Assembly (NCBI RefSeq): GCF_031202265.1
Contig: NZ_CP100604.1
Span: 8,848,501-8,912,500, forward strand
DNA length: 64,000 nt
Source of the DNA: Bradyrhizobium sp. Ash2021
GTDB taxonomy: Bacteria > Pseudomonadota > Alphaproteobacteria > Rhizobiales > Xanthobacteraceae
Reading direction: 5' to 3'
The position numbers and the translations under genes were made by a program. Shown piece by piece: positions 8,383 to 16,198 of this stretch (position 1 is the first letter of the stretch; each line of letters begins with the position of its first letter). Under the pieces are notes generated by a model that was not told where the DNA came from, did no database searches, and was given only the letters and a program-made list of their open reading frames with translations.

Positions 8383-8760
8383 ATGGCGAAGGGATACTCG
8401 AAGGACCTCAGGTCGCGGGCGGTCGCGCTTGTCGAAGACGGCGAGAGCAGACGGGAGGCGGCGCGGGTGCTCGGTCTCGGCGCCTCGACCGCAATCCGCT
8501 GGATCGAGCGCTGGGCGACAACGGGCAGTGTAGCGGCATTGCCCGGCACGGGCCACAGTCGCTCGCCGCTCGAGGCGCATCGCCAATGGCTGCTTGATCT
8601 GGTCGCAGCGGAGCCGGACTTGACGCTCGAAGAGATTCGCGCTCGGCTCAAGTCCGAGAGGCGGCTGAAAACCGGTACGACCTCGGTCTGGCGTTTCTAC
8701 GAACGCCATGACATCACGTTCAAAAAAAACTCTGCACGCCGCCGAACAGGATCGTCCTGA
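8383..8760 (+). CDS. IS630-family transposase, N-terminal frame (OrfA)
   Basis: Encodes 125 residues forming a paired helix-turn-helix DNA-binding region (SRREAARVLGLGASTAIRW) and a second HTH (TLEEIRARLKSE). The frame runs into an A8 tract at 8722-8729 and ends 30 bases later. The catalytic part follows in the next frame, so a full transposase requires a +1 shift around the A8 run, or one base there is a mutation. It ends with unrelated Arg-rich residues past the shift site. Confidence 0.85.
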   Translation: MAKGYSKDLRSRAVALVEDGESRREAARVLGLGASTAIRWIERWATTGSVAALPGTGHSRSPLEAHRQWLLDLVAAEPDLTLEEIRARLKSERRLKTGTTSVWRFYERHDITFKKNSARRRTGSS

Positions 8761-9322
8761 TGTCGCTGCAGCGCGTGCCGAGCTGAAGCTCGAGCAATCC
8801 AAGCTTGACGCGCCGCGCCTCGTCTTCATCGACGAGACGGCGGTTACGACCAAGATGGTCCGGCACCGCGGCCGCTCACCACGTGGTGAGCGTCTCGTTG
8901 CGAGCGTGCCGCACGGCCACTGGAAGACGCTGACGCTCATTGCCGCGCTACGCATCAATGGCCTGACGGCGCCTTATGTCATTGACGGCGCCATGGATGG
9001 GCCATCGTTCCTCGCTTACGTTGAGCAGATCCTCGCGCCGACGCTGCGCAAAGGCGATATCGTCTTCATGGATAACCTGCGCACCCACAAGATCGACGGC
9101 GTTCGCCATGCGGTCGAAGCGGTCGGCGCCAAAGTGCGCTATTTGCCGGCCTACTCGCCGGATCTCAATCCGATCGAAATGGCATTCTCGAAGCTGAAGA
9201 CGGCGCTGCGCAAGGGTGCCGCTCGCACCGTAACAACGCTGATGAAGCTGATCGGCAAGCTCATCAAGACATTTGCACCCGAGCAATGCGCGAACTACTT
9301 TCGACATGCCGGATACGCGTAG
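8708..9322 (+). CDS. IS630-family transposase, catalytic DDE frame (OrfB)
   Basis: From the overlap onward about 200 residues hold the DDE transposase core: VFIDETAV (first Asp), VFMDNLRTHK (second Asp) and the hallmark LPAYSPDLNPIEMAFSKLK (third acidic residue). The true product is probably the fusion with the preceding frame through the A8 tract, because no ribosome-binding site precedes an internal ATG here. All three acidic residues are present, so the element may be active. Confidence 0.88.
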   Translation: MTSRSKKTLHAAEQDRPDVAAARAELKLEQSKLDAPRLVFIDETAVTTKMVRHRGRSPRGERLVASVPHGHWKTLTLIAALRINGLTAPYVIDGAMDGPSFLAYVEQILAPTLRKGDIVFMDNLRTHKIDGVRHAVEAVGAKVRYLPAYSPDLNPIEMAFSKLKTALRKGAARTVTTLMKLIGKLIKTFAPEQCANYFRHAGYA

Positions 9323-9442
9323 TGACCCACATCAAGTGGAAACCGCTCTAGGACATGTACTTGTAAATCGCGAGGCGCGGATTAGCGCGTTCGATGTCTG
9401 CTTGTCTCCCAGTTGCAGCGCAAAATTGGACATTGCCCGTAG

Positions 9443-9520
9443 GTCCGGGTCGGGTCAAAAGCTGACTTCAGACCCGGACTTCGACCCTTCCGCTTCGCCC
9501 TCAATAACAGACATTCGTCA
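9443..9520 (+). repeat. Dispersed intergenic repeat copy
   Basis: Contains GGTCGGGTCAAAAGCTGACTTC and, further on, CCGCTTCGCCCTCAATAACAGACATT-like sequence, in the order seen in other copies of this repeat. It lies just outside the right end of the IS630 element. Confidence 0.55.
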
Positions 9521-9556
9521 GCGTGGACCCTGATCGTCCCCAGCCTCGATATAGCG

Positions 9557-9700
9557 GTCCCTCCGCAATCGGTCGTCAGGGTCCTTTGGGGTGGTCACCG
9601 TGCGCGGGTAACGCGCGACGGCTCCTATCGAGGATATGTGGTGCGAGAAAATCCGCGGTTGCAGTTGCAGGGCTCGCCAGAACGTCCGCTATGCAGCGCG
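9557..9700 (+). repeat. Inverted duplicate of the segment at 4490-4672
   Basis: This stretch matches the reverse complement of 4490-4672, and it directly adjoins the gene whose 3' end is also duplicated at 5517-5653. The two matches are part of one rearranged duplication. Confidence 0.6.
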
Positions 9701-9706
9701 CTCCGG

Positions 9707-10021
9707 TCAACGCTGCGGTGTGGCGGGAGTAGCCGCAGGTTGCTGGGTCGCAGGCGGCGCCGCGGCAGGGGCGGTGGCAGGTCGCACGCGTGGTTCACAG
9801 CGACCGTTCACCATGCGCATTTTTCGAGCGCTGCACTTGCGGACTGCGGCACGCACCTTGGCGTTCGATACGCAGATGCCATCGACCAGTTGACGTCCCA
9901 GCCCACATCCTTGGCGAACTGGAATGACCGAATTGTTTGGCTGCTGAAGTGGGACGTACGGCATACTCTGTGCTGAGGACACAACGCACAGCGCGAGGGC
10001 AACGACGGTGGGTCTGATCAT
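9707..10021 (-). CDS. Small secreted protein with GCGxGxxLVDGxC motif
   Basis: Encodes 104 residues: a signal peptide (MIRPTVVALALCVVSSAQS), a cysteine-containing middle with GCGLGRQLVDGICVSN and KCSARKMRMVNGRC, and an Ala/Pro/Thr-rich tail. The start at 10021 is chosen because GGAGAGC lies directly before it and it opens on the signal peptide. The C-terminal half is duplicated at 5517-5653. The paired Cys motifs look like a small disulphide-bonded periplasmic domain; function unknown. Confidence 0.65.
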   Translation of the reverse strand: MIRPTVVALALCVVSSAQSMPYVPLQQPNNSVIPVRQGCGLGRQLVDGICVSNAKVRAAVRKCSARKMRMVNGRCEPRVRPATAPAAAPPATQQPAATPATPQR

Positions 10022-10132
10022 TGCTTGCTCTCCAGTTGTCACAGAAAGACATCCACTACGCCGCGCGCTGGCGACGGCGCTGATGATTTCACCCTCGGCG
10101 TCGAGCACCAAAGGCCAGTGGCATCGCGCCGC

Positions 10133-10507
10133 TCAATACTGAGGGCAAACCCAATTGCCGTAGGCGTCGTAGCCGCAGCCGCCGCCGCCGCGATAGTAGT
10201 AGGACTCCGCCGCTGCGGCGCCGACCGCCGCGGCACCGACCGCCGCCGCACCGTAGCCGCGGTAGGCGCCAGCACGGTAGGCGCCTCCGGCCACGGCGCC
10301 GCCGCGCATAGCGACAGCGCCGCCCCGGTGTCCCCGAACCGCGACCGCGCCGCCGCGGTAACCTCCCGCTCGCGCGCCGCCGCCGTGGTAACCTCCTGCG
10401 CGCGCGCCGCCGCCGCGGCCGCCGCGGGCGAACGCGTCGTCGGAATGGAAAGTGGTGACCAGCAGCATGGCTGCGGCTTCCGAAGCGATGAGAACTCGAC
10501 GCAACAT
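10133..10507 (-). CDS. Secreted Gly/Ala/Arg repeat protein
   Basis: Encodes 124 residues with a signal peptide (MLRRVLIASEAAAMLLV) and a low-complexity body of repeated GGxARAGGYxGG and GGAVAxRG units, closing with YYYRGGGGCGYDAYGNWVC. An AAGGAGG ribosome-binding site precedes the ATG. The C-terminal aromatic/cysteine motif resembles that of many small rhizobial surface proteins. A FixK/FNR-like box lies 100 bases upstream. Function unknown. Confidence 0.65.
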   Translation of the reverse strand: MLRRVLIASEAAAMLLVTTFHSDDAFARGGRGGGARAGGYHGGGARAGGYRGGAVAVRGHRGGAVAMRGGAVAGGAYRAGAYRGYGAAAVGAAAVGAAAAESYYYRGGGGCGYDAYGNWVCPQY

Positions 10508-10606
10508 TAGCGTCCTCCTTCTTCGAGAGAGGAAAGCCGCGGACACCTGCACATCGCAGCGAACCGCGGGTCCGTCCCAAGCCTCGCGCGTGGAAGCTTC
10601 GCGCCC

Positions 10607-10620
10607 TTGACCTACATCAA
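10607..10620 (-). promoter_or_regulatory. FixK/FNR-like box upstream of the Gly/Ala repeat protein
   Basis: TTGACCTACATCAA differs from the perfect palindrome by one base in the first half-site. It is centred 106 bases before the start at 10507. Confidence 0.55.
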
Positions 10621-10742
10621 AGCTCGCGGTTCCATCTGCGTGAACGAACTGTTCCATCACCCGCCCCAACGCAGCATGCTTCCGGCTCTTGACTTGATCC
10701 AAGTCGGAGTATCCTTACCGCGACGCAACAGGAACCAACACG

Positions 10743-11255
10743 ATGGCTGAGACCGTGACCGTTGATCGTCCGCCCGTCGCCAACGGGGCTGCGACCGTCA
10801 GCGCGTCGGCATTGGCGTTGCACCTCGATTGCAGCCGCGCGTACATCGGCAAGCTCGAAGCTGAAGGCGTGATCCAGCAGCAGGGTGACGGCTTCCCGCT
10901 CGACCAGAGCCGCGTTGCCTATCTGCGATACTAGCGGCGCGAGAGGCGACAGTCGCCGCGCACCGAGGCCGACGCTGATCACGTCAAGGTCAAGACCGAG
11001 ATTTTGCAGTTGCGCCTGATGGAGAAAAAACGCGAACTGGTGCGCCGGGCGGATGTCGATGCGTTAATCGACGGCATTGCCGGTGTCACGCTGACCGCCT
11101 TGTCGAGCCTGCCTGCGCGGTGCGCGCCACGTGGTGATCTGACGATCCGGCGCAGCATCGAGCGGGTTGTGTTCGAGGTCCGCACCGAGATCGCCGCCAT
11201 CTGCCAGCAGATGGCCGACAAGAACGGCGAGCCGCCGTTGGAGCAACAGGTCTGA
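10743..11255 (+). pseudogene. Terminase-small-subunit (Nu1)-like protein interrupted by an in-frame TAG
   Basis: One continuous frame encodes 170 residues with a single TAG at 10932-10934 after residue 63. The first part has an HTH (SASALALHLDCSRAYIGKLE). The second part, RRERRQ onward, continues with LQLRLMEKKRELVRRADVD and IERVVFEVRTEI, the layout of phage Nu1-type terminase small subunits, which bind DNA for packaging. Protein-like sequence on both sides of the stop indicates a recent nonsense mutation. The second part alone could begin at a TTG at 11004, but no ribosome-binding site supports it. Confidence 0.6.
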
Positions 11256-11350
11256 GCGATGTGGACTGCCACCAAACCAGATGTGAAGTCCGCTTCCGGG
11301 AGGGTAACAGACCAATTGTGCTCAAAGCGAGTTCTTCAGATTTTGACCCA

Positions 11351-11505
11351 GGCTGTGTGAAAACGTGAAATCTTGCGAACGCTGGAGAATCTACTTCTCA
11401 GATCACGCGGCACTGGAGCTCAGTATGCTCTCCGTAGTCTCAGAGGCGGCGTCAGAAGGAATGCTTTTCTCCGCAATTTGCGCGCCGTCGCGTTTTCACA
11501 CGGCC
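11351..11505. mobile_element. MITE-like or IS remnant with 16-bp inverted repeats
   Basis: GGCTGTGTGAAAACGTG at 11351 and the reverse complement of 11490-11505 (GGCCGTGTGAAAACGC) form near-identical inverted ends around about 125 bases with no reading frame. The size and ends fit a miniature inverted-repeat element or the collapsed remnant of an insertion sequence. Confidence 0.5.
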
Positions 11506-11534
11506 AAGACCCTCACCGGACATAGGAGTGCCCG

Positions 11535-12488
11535 TTGCACGCGACTATTGACGAGCCGCGCGGGTATCCCGTCCGGGGCCCGTGGCGGTCATTGACGCTG
11601 GTTGTGTTTGCTCCTACCCTCAATCAAGAAGGTGCATGTGGGACGGCTTCGGTGGATGGCATCGGGACAAGCAAATCATGGCTAAGGTGGCTGCTGGCGC
11701 AGGGCGCGCTGATCGCCGGTCCTTTGCATGAGCGCCACCGCCGTCATATCGCCGAAGTGCAGTTGCGTCAGCGGTTGGCCGAGCTGGCACGCTCCAATCG
11801 CTATTCGGTGGCGGGTGAACTCGCCGCGACAATTGCGCACGAAATCAATCAGCCATTGGGTGCCATGCTCACCAACAGCGAAACGTTGGAGCTGGTGCTG
11901 CAATCGCCTTCGCCGGATTTGATGGAATTGAGGGAAATAGCTGCCGACATCCGGCGCGACAATCAACGCGCAGCCGACATTGTTCGGCACCTACGAAATC
12001 TCTTGAATAAATCGACACTTGAACTCAGGGAGATCGATCTTAATGAGCCGGTGCGGGACGCTATTCATTTTTTCTCAGTTCTCGCGGTCGCACGAAACGC
12101 TAATGTGAGTAGCTCGATTGCGCCGATGCCTTTGCCGGTCAAAGGTAATGTAGTTCAGCTTCATCAGGTTGTTCTGAACCTTATTGTGAACGCGATGGAC
12201 GCGATGTCGGACTTGCCCGTCGATCAACGCAAGGTCTCAATTACAACCGAGCGCGTGGAAAATTTTGCGGAAGTGTCCGTTTCCGACACGGGACCGGGCA
12301 TCCCGCCTAACAAACTCAAGGAAATCTTTGCTCCGTTCTTCTCCACCAAAGAGGAGGGAATGGGGATGGGATTGTCCATCGCGCGAACCATCATCGAAGC
12401 GCATTGCGGTCAGATATGGGCGGAGAACGCGCCCGCTGGCAGCGCCGTGCTTCACATCAGACTACCGCTTGCAGCGTTCCCAAATTGA
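11535..12488 (+). CDS. Sensor histidine kinase lacking a recognisable sensor domain
   Basis: Encodes up to 317 residues. A HisKA dimerisation domain with the phospho-acceptor motif IAHEINQPLGA lies near residue 105, followed by the HATPase_c N box (NLIVNAMDAM), G1 box (VSDTGPGIP), F box and G2 box (GMGMGLSIA). The C-terminal half resembles the FixL/NtrB class. The first 70 or so residues match no sensor domain, and the TTG start lacks a clear ribosome-binding site. A true N-terminus may have been lost when the upstream MITE-like sequence arrived. No cognate response regulator lies nearby. Confidence 0.7.
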   Translation: MHATIDEPRGYPVRGPWRSLTLVVFAPTLNQEGACGTASVDGIGTSKSWLRWLLAQGALIAGPLHERHRRHIAEVQLRQRLAELARSNRYSVAGELAATIAHEINQPLGAMLTNSETLELVLQSPSPDLMELREIAADIRRDNQRAADIVRHLRNLLNKSTLELREIDLNEPVRDAIHFFSVLAVARNANVSSSIAPMPLPVKGNVVQLHQVVLNLIVNAMDAMSDLPVDQRKVSITTERVENFAEVSVSDTGPGIPPNKLKEIFAPFFSTKEEGMGMGLSIARTIIEAHCGQIWAENAPAGSAVLHIRLPLAAFPN

Positions 12489-12826
12489 CTGCTTCTGGCC
12501 CAACTTAGACCCGTTCGACGACAGCGAAGATGGCTGTTCTTGGGGCTGAGCGACGTCGGGTCGTGCTGCTGCTGACATCGGTGGCCCTTCTCGGACCTCC
12601 CGACATGTCTGCAATTGCGCTGCTACCGGCGGACAAGCGGACATCAAGCGCTCCGGCCAATTTCTTGATGAGTACACGCCCTAGATCAGCACATTGCCGC
12701 GCTGCTTGATCGCCCGCAGCCAGTAGGCTTCGCCCTCATTGCGTCGCCCCCCGTTGTGCCCGTCGCGTCATCCACCCCAATCCGTAGCGGCTTGCCTGTC
12801 CCGCGCCGCTCGGCGATCCTCTCGCC
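12489..12826. other. Intergenic stretch with degraded repeat and gene fragment
   Basis: Contains a diffuse copy of the dispersed repeat (AAGCGGACAT near 12635) and, on the minus strand at 12690-12750, a short fragment reading EAYWLRAIKQRGN. That fragment matches the C-terminus of the small gene at 51992-52270. GATGAGTACACGCCCTAG at 12667 recurs almost unchanged at 23793. No intact gene. Confidence 0.5.
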
Positions 12827-13075
12827 ATGGGGAGCAAATCACGCGAGACCATTTACGGCGCATCGGTCCGGGCGGCGGCGGAGCGGGCGGCGGAAGCACG
12901 CAAGGATGCCGACCGGCTCGCCGTCGCTGCTTGGAACAAGCGCATGCTCGGCTTTCAGGGTCCGGCGCAGCCGTCGCCGACGCTGGGCGACGCGATCAAC
13001 GCCGGGTTGGCTATCTCGAAGTGAAATGCCTTGGCTGCAACACGCATCAGACAGAGTGCTGTTCCACTTCACCTT
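12827..13075 (+). pseudogene. Conserved small rhizobial protein, frameshifted
   Basis: The first 60 codons encode MGSKSRETIYGASVRAAAER and a well-formed helix-rich region ending LGDAINAG. The continuation of the family, YLEVKCLGCNTHQT with its zinc-ribbon-like cysteines, is readable in another frame from about 13003. A frameshift near 13000 therefore separates the two halves, and the 3' end is lost against the CBS gene. Function unknown. Confidence 0.5.
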
Positions 13076-13503
13076 GTACCGTGAATAAACTGCACAAGCT
13101 GTTCAATGACGAATGTTTGGTCGCTGATCTTATCTTTCACCAAATCTCCGATTGAAATGATTCCCACCACGTTTCCCTGATCAATAACGGGAAGATGACG
13201 CACCGCCTTTTCGGTCATAATCGCCATGCATTCGTCGACAGATTGATCAGGCCGGACAAAGACGACGCTCGTCTCCATGATATCGCGGACGGGAGTGGTG
13301 GGCGATGATCGGCCTTTCAAAAACACGTTCCGTGCATAGTGGCGTTCTGTCATTATGCCTACGAGCTTGTTACCCTCCATCACAACCAGAGAACCGACGT
13401 TCTTGTCCGCCATCTTTTTTATGGAATTGAGAACAGTCTCATCCGGCTCAACTGACAAGACCTCATGGCCTTTTTTGTCGAGCAACTGCCTGATGGTTGC
13501 CAT
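13069..13503 (-). CDS. CBS-domain pair protein
   Basis: Encodes 144 residues made of two tandem CBS motifs (about 15-65 and 78-130), with the typical VGIMTERHYARN and VVGIISIGDLVK segments. Standalone CBS pairs bind adenine nucleotides and act as energy sensors or regulate partner proteins. The family is similar to the second CBS protein at 34504-34989. A single-span membrane protein gene lies just upstream on the same strand. Confidence 0.88.
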   Translation of the reverse strand: MATIRQLLDKKGHEVLSVEPDETVLNSIKKMADKNVGSLVVMEGNKLVGIMTERHYARNVFLKGRSSPTTPVRDIMETSVVFVRPDQSVDECMAIMTEKAVRHLPVIDQGNVVGIISIGDLVKDKISDQTFVIEQLVQFIHGTR

Positions 13504-13611
13504 GTGATGTGACCTTTTGCACGGGCCTTTCAGGCCGCAATCGGCAAGGCGGCTGAGAGACCGAGGCTGATGTGTCGGCCCGAACGAACGGCTTAGGTGC
13601 CAGAGCCGCCG

Positions 13612-13794
13612 TTACGGATGCATTTCAAACCAGACCGCTATGACGACCATCGCCACTACGATGGCGCACCAGACCACTGGCGTCACCCGTTTCGTGCTCC
13701 CGCTTCGAGGAGAAGCGTTGGCCGCATGGTTGAATTTCCGATCCATGTCCGCGACATGTAGCAACGGCTCGGATTCCTTGAGTAAGTTGCTCAT
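13612..13794 (-). CDS. Small single-pass membrane protein
   Basis: Encodes 60 residues: a polar N-terminal half and one C-terminal transmembrane helix (VVWCAIVVAMVVIAVWF). The start at 13794 follows GAGGTGG at good spacing; longer starts lack one. It lies 108 bases before the CBS gene and may be cotranscribed with it. Function unknown. Confidence 0.55.
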   Translation of the reverse strand: MSNLLKESEPLLHVADMDRKFNHAANASPRSGSTKRVTPVVWCAIVVAMVVIAVWFEMHP

Positions 13795-13973
13795 ATGCCA
13801 CCTCATATGATTGAGAGGCGGAACCGCCCGGCCACGAACCCAATAACCGGGCGGCCTTGACAATGCCGGAACAGTCCGAACCCGTCCGGCAGTTGATCAT
13901 TATTGGCGATTTTAGCGGACAGAGCGTTGCGGTAGATCAAGCCTTGCGTTGAAGCCTGTAAGCCGCCGTCCTG

Positions 13974-13987
13974 TTGAGATAGGTCAA
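13974..13987 (-). promoter_or_regulatory. Possible FixK/FNR-like box
   Basis: TTGAGATAGGTCAA keeps both TTGA/TCAA arms but differs from the consensus at the fifth base. It lies about 180 bases before the small membrane protein, farther than is typical, so its role is uncertain. Confidence 0.3.
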
Positions 13988-13991
13988 AGAT

Positions 13992-14297
13992 CACGACCGA
14001 CCGCTGTTCGCCTTCGCTGGCATCTGGACGACGTTCAATGGTGAACGTGGCACGAAGTCGAAGCCGGTGCCGGGGCCGCATCAGGTCTACGGCTTTCTCA
14101 CGATATCCCCGAACGCGGTGGTCGAGCCGATCCATCCGAAGGCCATGCCCGTAATCCTGACCACCGACGAAGAGCGGGACGTGTGGATGCGCGCACCATG
14201 GGACGAGGCCAAGGCGTTGCAGCGGCCATTGCCGGACGATGCGCTCAGGATCGTCATGCGCGGGGCCGACAAAGAGGATTGCGCGGCGGCGGCATGA
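13992..14297 (+). pseudogene. SOS-response-associated peptidase (SRAP/YedK), C-terminal remnant
   Basis: The open frame reads [15 protein letters not shown], then [18 protein letters not shown] and [20 protein letters not shown], the C-terminal half of SRAP proteins, which cap abasic sites in single-stranded DNA. The PIHPKAMP motif holds the conserved histidine. The N-terminal half, including the essential Cys2 residue, is missing, so the gene is non-functional. Confidence 0.75.
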
Positions 14298-14754
14298 CGG
14301 ATGACCATGGGCTCGGTCTTGGGCCTCTCGAAGTCCTTGGAGGGTCGAGAGAGGCTTGGGGCCGGGCCCTAGATTTGGCGAAATGCGCTGAAAGCCGCTG
14401 ACTGAGGATAAAAGAAAACCCCCTTGTTTTAAAGGGTTTTGTTGCTTTCAGGACCTTTCACCGGATACCAAAATATAGCCCACACGACTTCGCCCTCCGC
14501 GATAGCGCCGCCCGTCTGGCGATGCTGGCGCGTCCACCGCATCCCACTTCGCATTCCCGCTGGCGGCGTGAAGGGAGGTGGTAGCGGGGCCGTGGTACTG
14601 TGCAGGCGGATGGAGCACAGCGGAACGCGCCGCCCCGGATTTCGGTTCGCTCCATCCGGGCTACGGATAACCCGGTCGCCTGACAATCTCCTGAGGTTGC
14701 GCGCATACTTTTTATTATTTCTCTCGAACGGTGTCGCCTCCGCTGGAGGTTCGC
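14298..14754. other. Intergenic stretch with palindromic repeats
   Basis: Contains an AAAACCC...GGGTTTT inverted repeat near 14415-14443, a REP-like palindrome at 14632-14666, and an anti-ribosome-binding-site hairpin at 14737-14749 belonging to the leader described next. No gene. Confidence 0.5.
14632..14666. repeat. REP-like palindrome
   Basis: CCCGGAT and ATCCGGG arms enclose a short spacer; the unit CCCGGATTTCGGTTCGCTCC is of a kind scattered in rhizobial genomes between genes. Confidence 0.5.
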
Positions 14755-14811
14755 ATGCACTGGTTGAGGAAGTTTGACGGGCCTGTGGGGCCCCCGCCGG
14801 TCATTGGTTGA
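14755..14811 (+). CDS. Possible 18-residue leader peptide
   Basis: ATG at 14755 follows GGAGG by five bases and opens an 18-codon frame ending PPPVIG before TGA. The GGAGG pairs with CCTCC at 14737-14741 in a compact hairpin, and the last codons form the left arm of a terminator hairpin. A ribosome stalled or terminating here would alter that hairpin, so a translation-coupled attenuator for the downstream transporter gene is plausible. No expression evidence is available. Confidence 0.4.
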   Translation: MHWLRKFDGPVGPPPVIG

Positions 14812-14828
14812 TGACTGACGGGGGCTTT
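14790..14828 (+). terminator. Rho-independent terminator-like hairpin in the leader
   Basis: GCCCCCGCCGGTCA and TGACTGACGGGGGC pair over 14 positions with one mismatch and one G-T pair, followed by CTTTTGTG. It overlaps the leader frame and stands 65 bases before the transporter gene. Confidence 0.65.
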
Positions 14829-14892
14829 TGTGTCTCTGCAAGAGCATAGACTCCCGCGCGTATCGCTGCTCGCGGCAAAGGAGGCATAGGCC

Positions 14893-16128
14893 ATGTCTAC
14901 AGAATCGTATACGGCGGCACGTTCGTTTTGCCTGCTGGGTCTCTTGTTTGCTCTGTTTGGTCCAGTCGGAGCGGCGGTCGCGCAGGAGAACGCGATCCGC
15001 ATCGGCGAGATCAACTCCTACAGTGGAGTCGCCACCGTCTACACCTTCCCTTACAAGGAAGGGTTGATGCTCGCCACCAAGGAGATCAACGATGCCGGCG
15101 GCGTCCTCGGGCGCCCGCTCGAGTTCATCCATCGTGACGACAAGCTCAAACCCGACGAGGCCGTCAAGGCCGCGCGCGAGCTCGTGCTACAGGAGAAGGT
15201 CGACTTTCTGGCCGGCTGCATCTCCAGCGCTGTGGGGCTGGCGATCTCCGCCTACGCGAAAGACGCCAAGGTGCTGTACTTCGCGACCCACTGCCAGACG
15301 TCACGGCTGACCTGGGACGGGGGGCACAGGTACGTCGCACATACCACCAACAACGTGAGCCAATATGCGCGGGCCCTCGCCAAGAGGGCCTCGACGTTGC
15401 CGTACACCAGATGGGCGCACATCTCTCCCGACTACGAGTACGGCCAGAACCTCTGGCAGGAGTTCTGGGCGTACCTGAAATACCTCAAGCCCGACGTGCA
15501 GCTGGTGCAGCAGAACTGGCCGAAGCTCGGCGAGAGCGACCACAGCCCCTATATCACGGCGCTGCTCCAATCGGGCGCCGAGGCCTTCTTCAGCGGATTG
15601 TGGGGAGCGCAGGAGATCGCCTTCGTGAAACAGGCGCGGCCCTTTGGGCTCATGGAAAAGGCCCAGTTCGTCCCGTCCTCCCTCGGCAATCCCGACGAGC
15701 TCGATCCGCTCGGCAGGGAAGCGCCCGTCGGCGCCATCACGACCGCTTTCGCGTGGTACGATGACGGGGTGCAGAAGCGACATCCCGCGCTGGACGCCTG
15801 GACCAAGAAGTACATCACCTGGGCGACGACGCATGGCATGAAGGACCCCCTGCCCAAGCTCGGCGCCGCGTGGGGCTATGCCAGCGCCTACATCATCGCG
15901 GAGGCCATCAGGCGCGCGAAGGCCACCGACCCCGACAAGGTCATCGCCGTCCTGAGCGAGGGATTCGAGATGGAGTTCCCGTGGGGCACGGTCATCATGC
16001 GCGGGTGTGACCAGCAGGCTATCCCGCCGCAATGGACCGGGGTGGTGAAGATGGGCGAGGAGGGCAAGCCGATCGTCGCCGACATCGAGGAGATCCACGG
16101 GCAAGGACCTCATCAGGAGCTGCGATGA
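14893..16128 (+). CDS. ABC transporter substrate-binding protein, branched-chain amino-acid/amide type
   Basis: Encodes 411 residues: a signal peptide, then the type I periplasmic-binding fold opening with IRIGEINSYSG and including GGVLGRPLEFI and VDFLAGCISS. Such proteins deliver branched-chain amino acids, amides or aromatic acids to LivHMGF-type permeases. The end is damaged: a single extra C near 16099 changes the frame. Without it the protein would continue as GKDLIRSCDEVAQLRAAAAR and stop at TAG just before the permease gene. The change is C-terminal, so binding may survive, but the transporter is incomplete. Confidence 0.8.
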   Translation: MSTESYTAARSFCLLGLLFALFGPVGAAVAQENAIRIGEINSYSGVATVYTFPYKEGLMLATKEINDAGGVLGRPLEFIHRDDKLKPDEAVKAARELVLQEKVDFLAGCISSAVGLAISAYAKDAKVLYFATHCQTSRLTWDGGHRYVAHTTNNVSQYARALAKRASTLPYTRWAHISPDYEYGQNLWQEFWAYLKYLKPDVQLVQQNWPKLGESDHSPYITALLQSGAEAFFSGLWGAQEIAFVKQARPFGLMEKAQFVPSSLGNPDELDPLGREAPVGAITTAFAWYDDGVQKRHPALDAWTKKYITWATTHGMKDPLPKLGAAWGYASAYIIAEAIRRAKATDPDKVIAVLSEGFEMEFPWGTVIMRGCDQQAIPPQWTGVVKMGEEGKPIVADIEEIHGQGPHQELR

Positions 16129-16198
16129 GGTCGCGCAGCTCCGGGCGGCGGCCGCCAGGAACAAATAGCGTTCCGGGACATTCAGCAGGCCCGCGGAG

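Larger units (their letters stand above)
8282..9350 (+). mobile_element. IS630-family insertion sequence
   Basis: Imperfect terminal inverted repeats start CTAGAGCGGTTTTC on the left (8281) and read CTAGAGCGGTTTCC on the reverse complement of the right end (9351), with further matches to TTGATGTG. TA at 8282-8283 and 9349-9350 is the expected IS630 target duplication. The element is about 1.07 kb with two overlapping transposase frames. Confidence 0.88.

Noticed and set aside
10689..10702. TTGACTTGATCCAA upstream of the Nu1-like gene
   Set aside because: The second half-site is imperfect and too close to the start codon at 10743 for a normal promoter.
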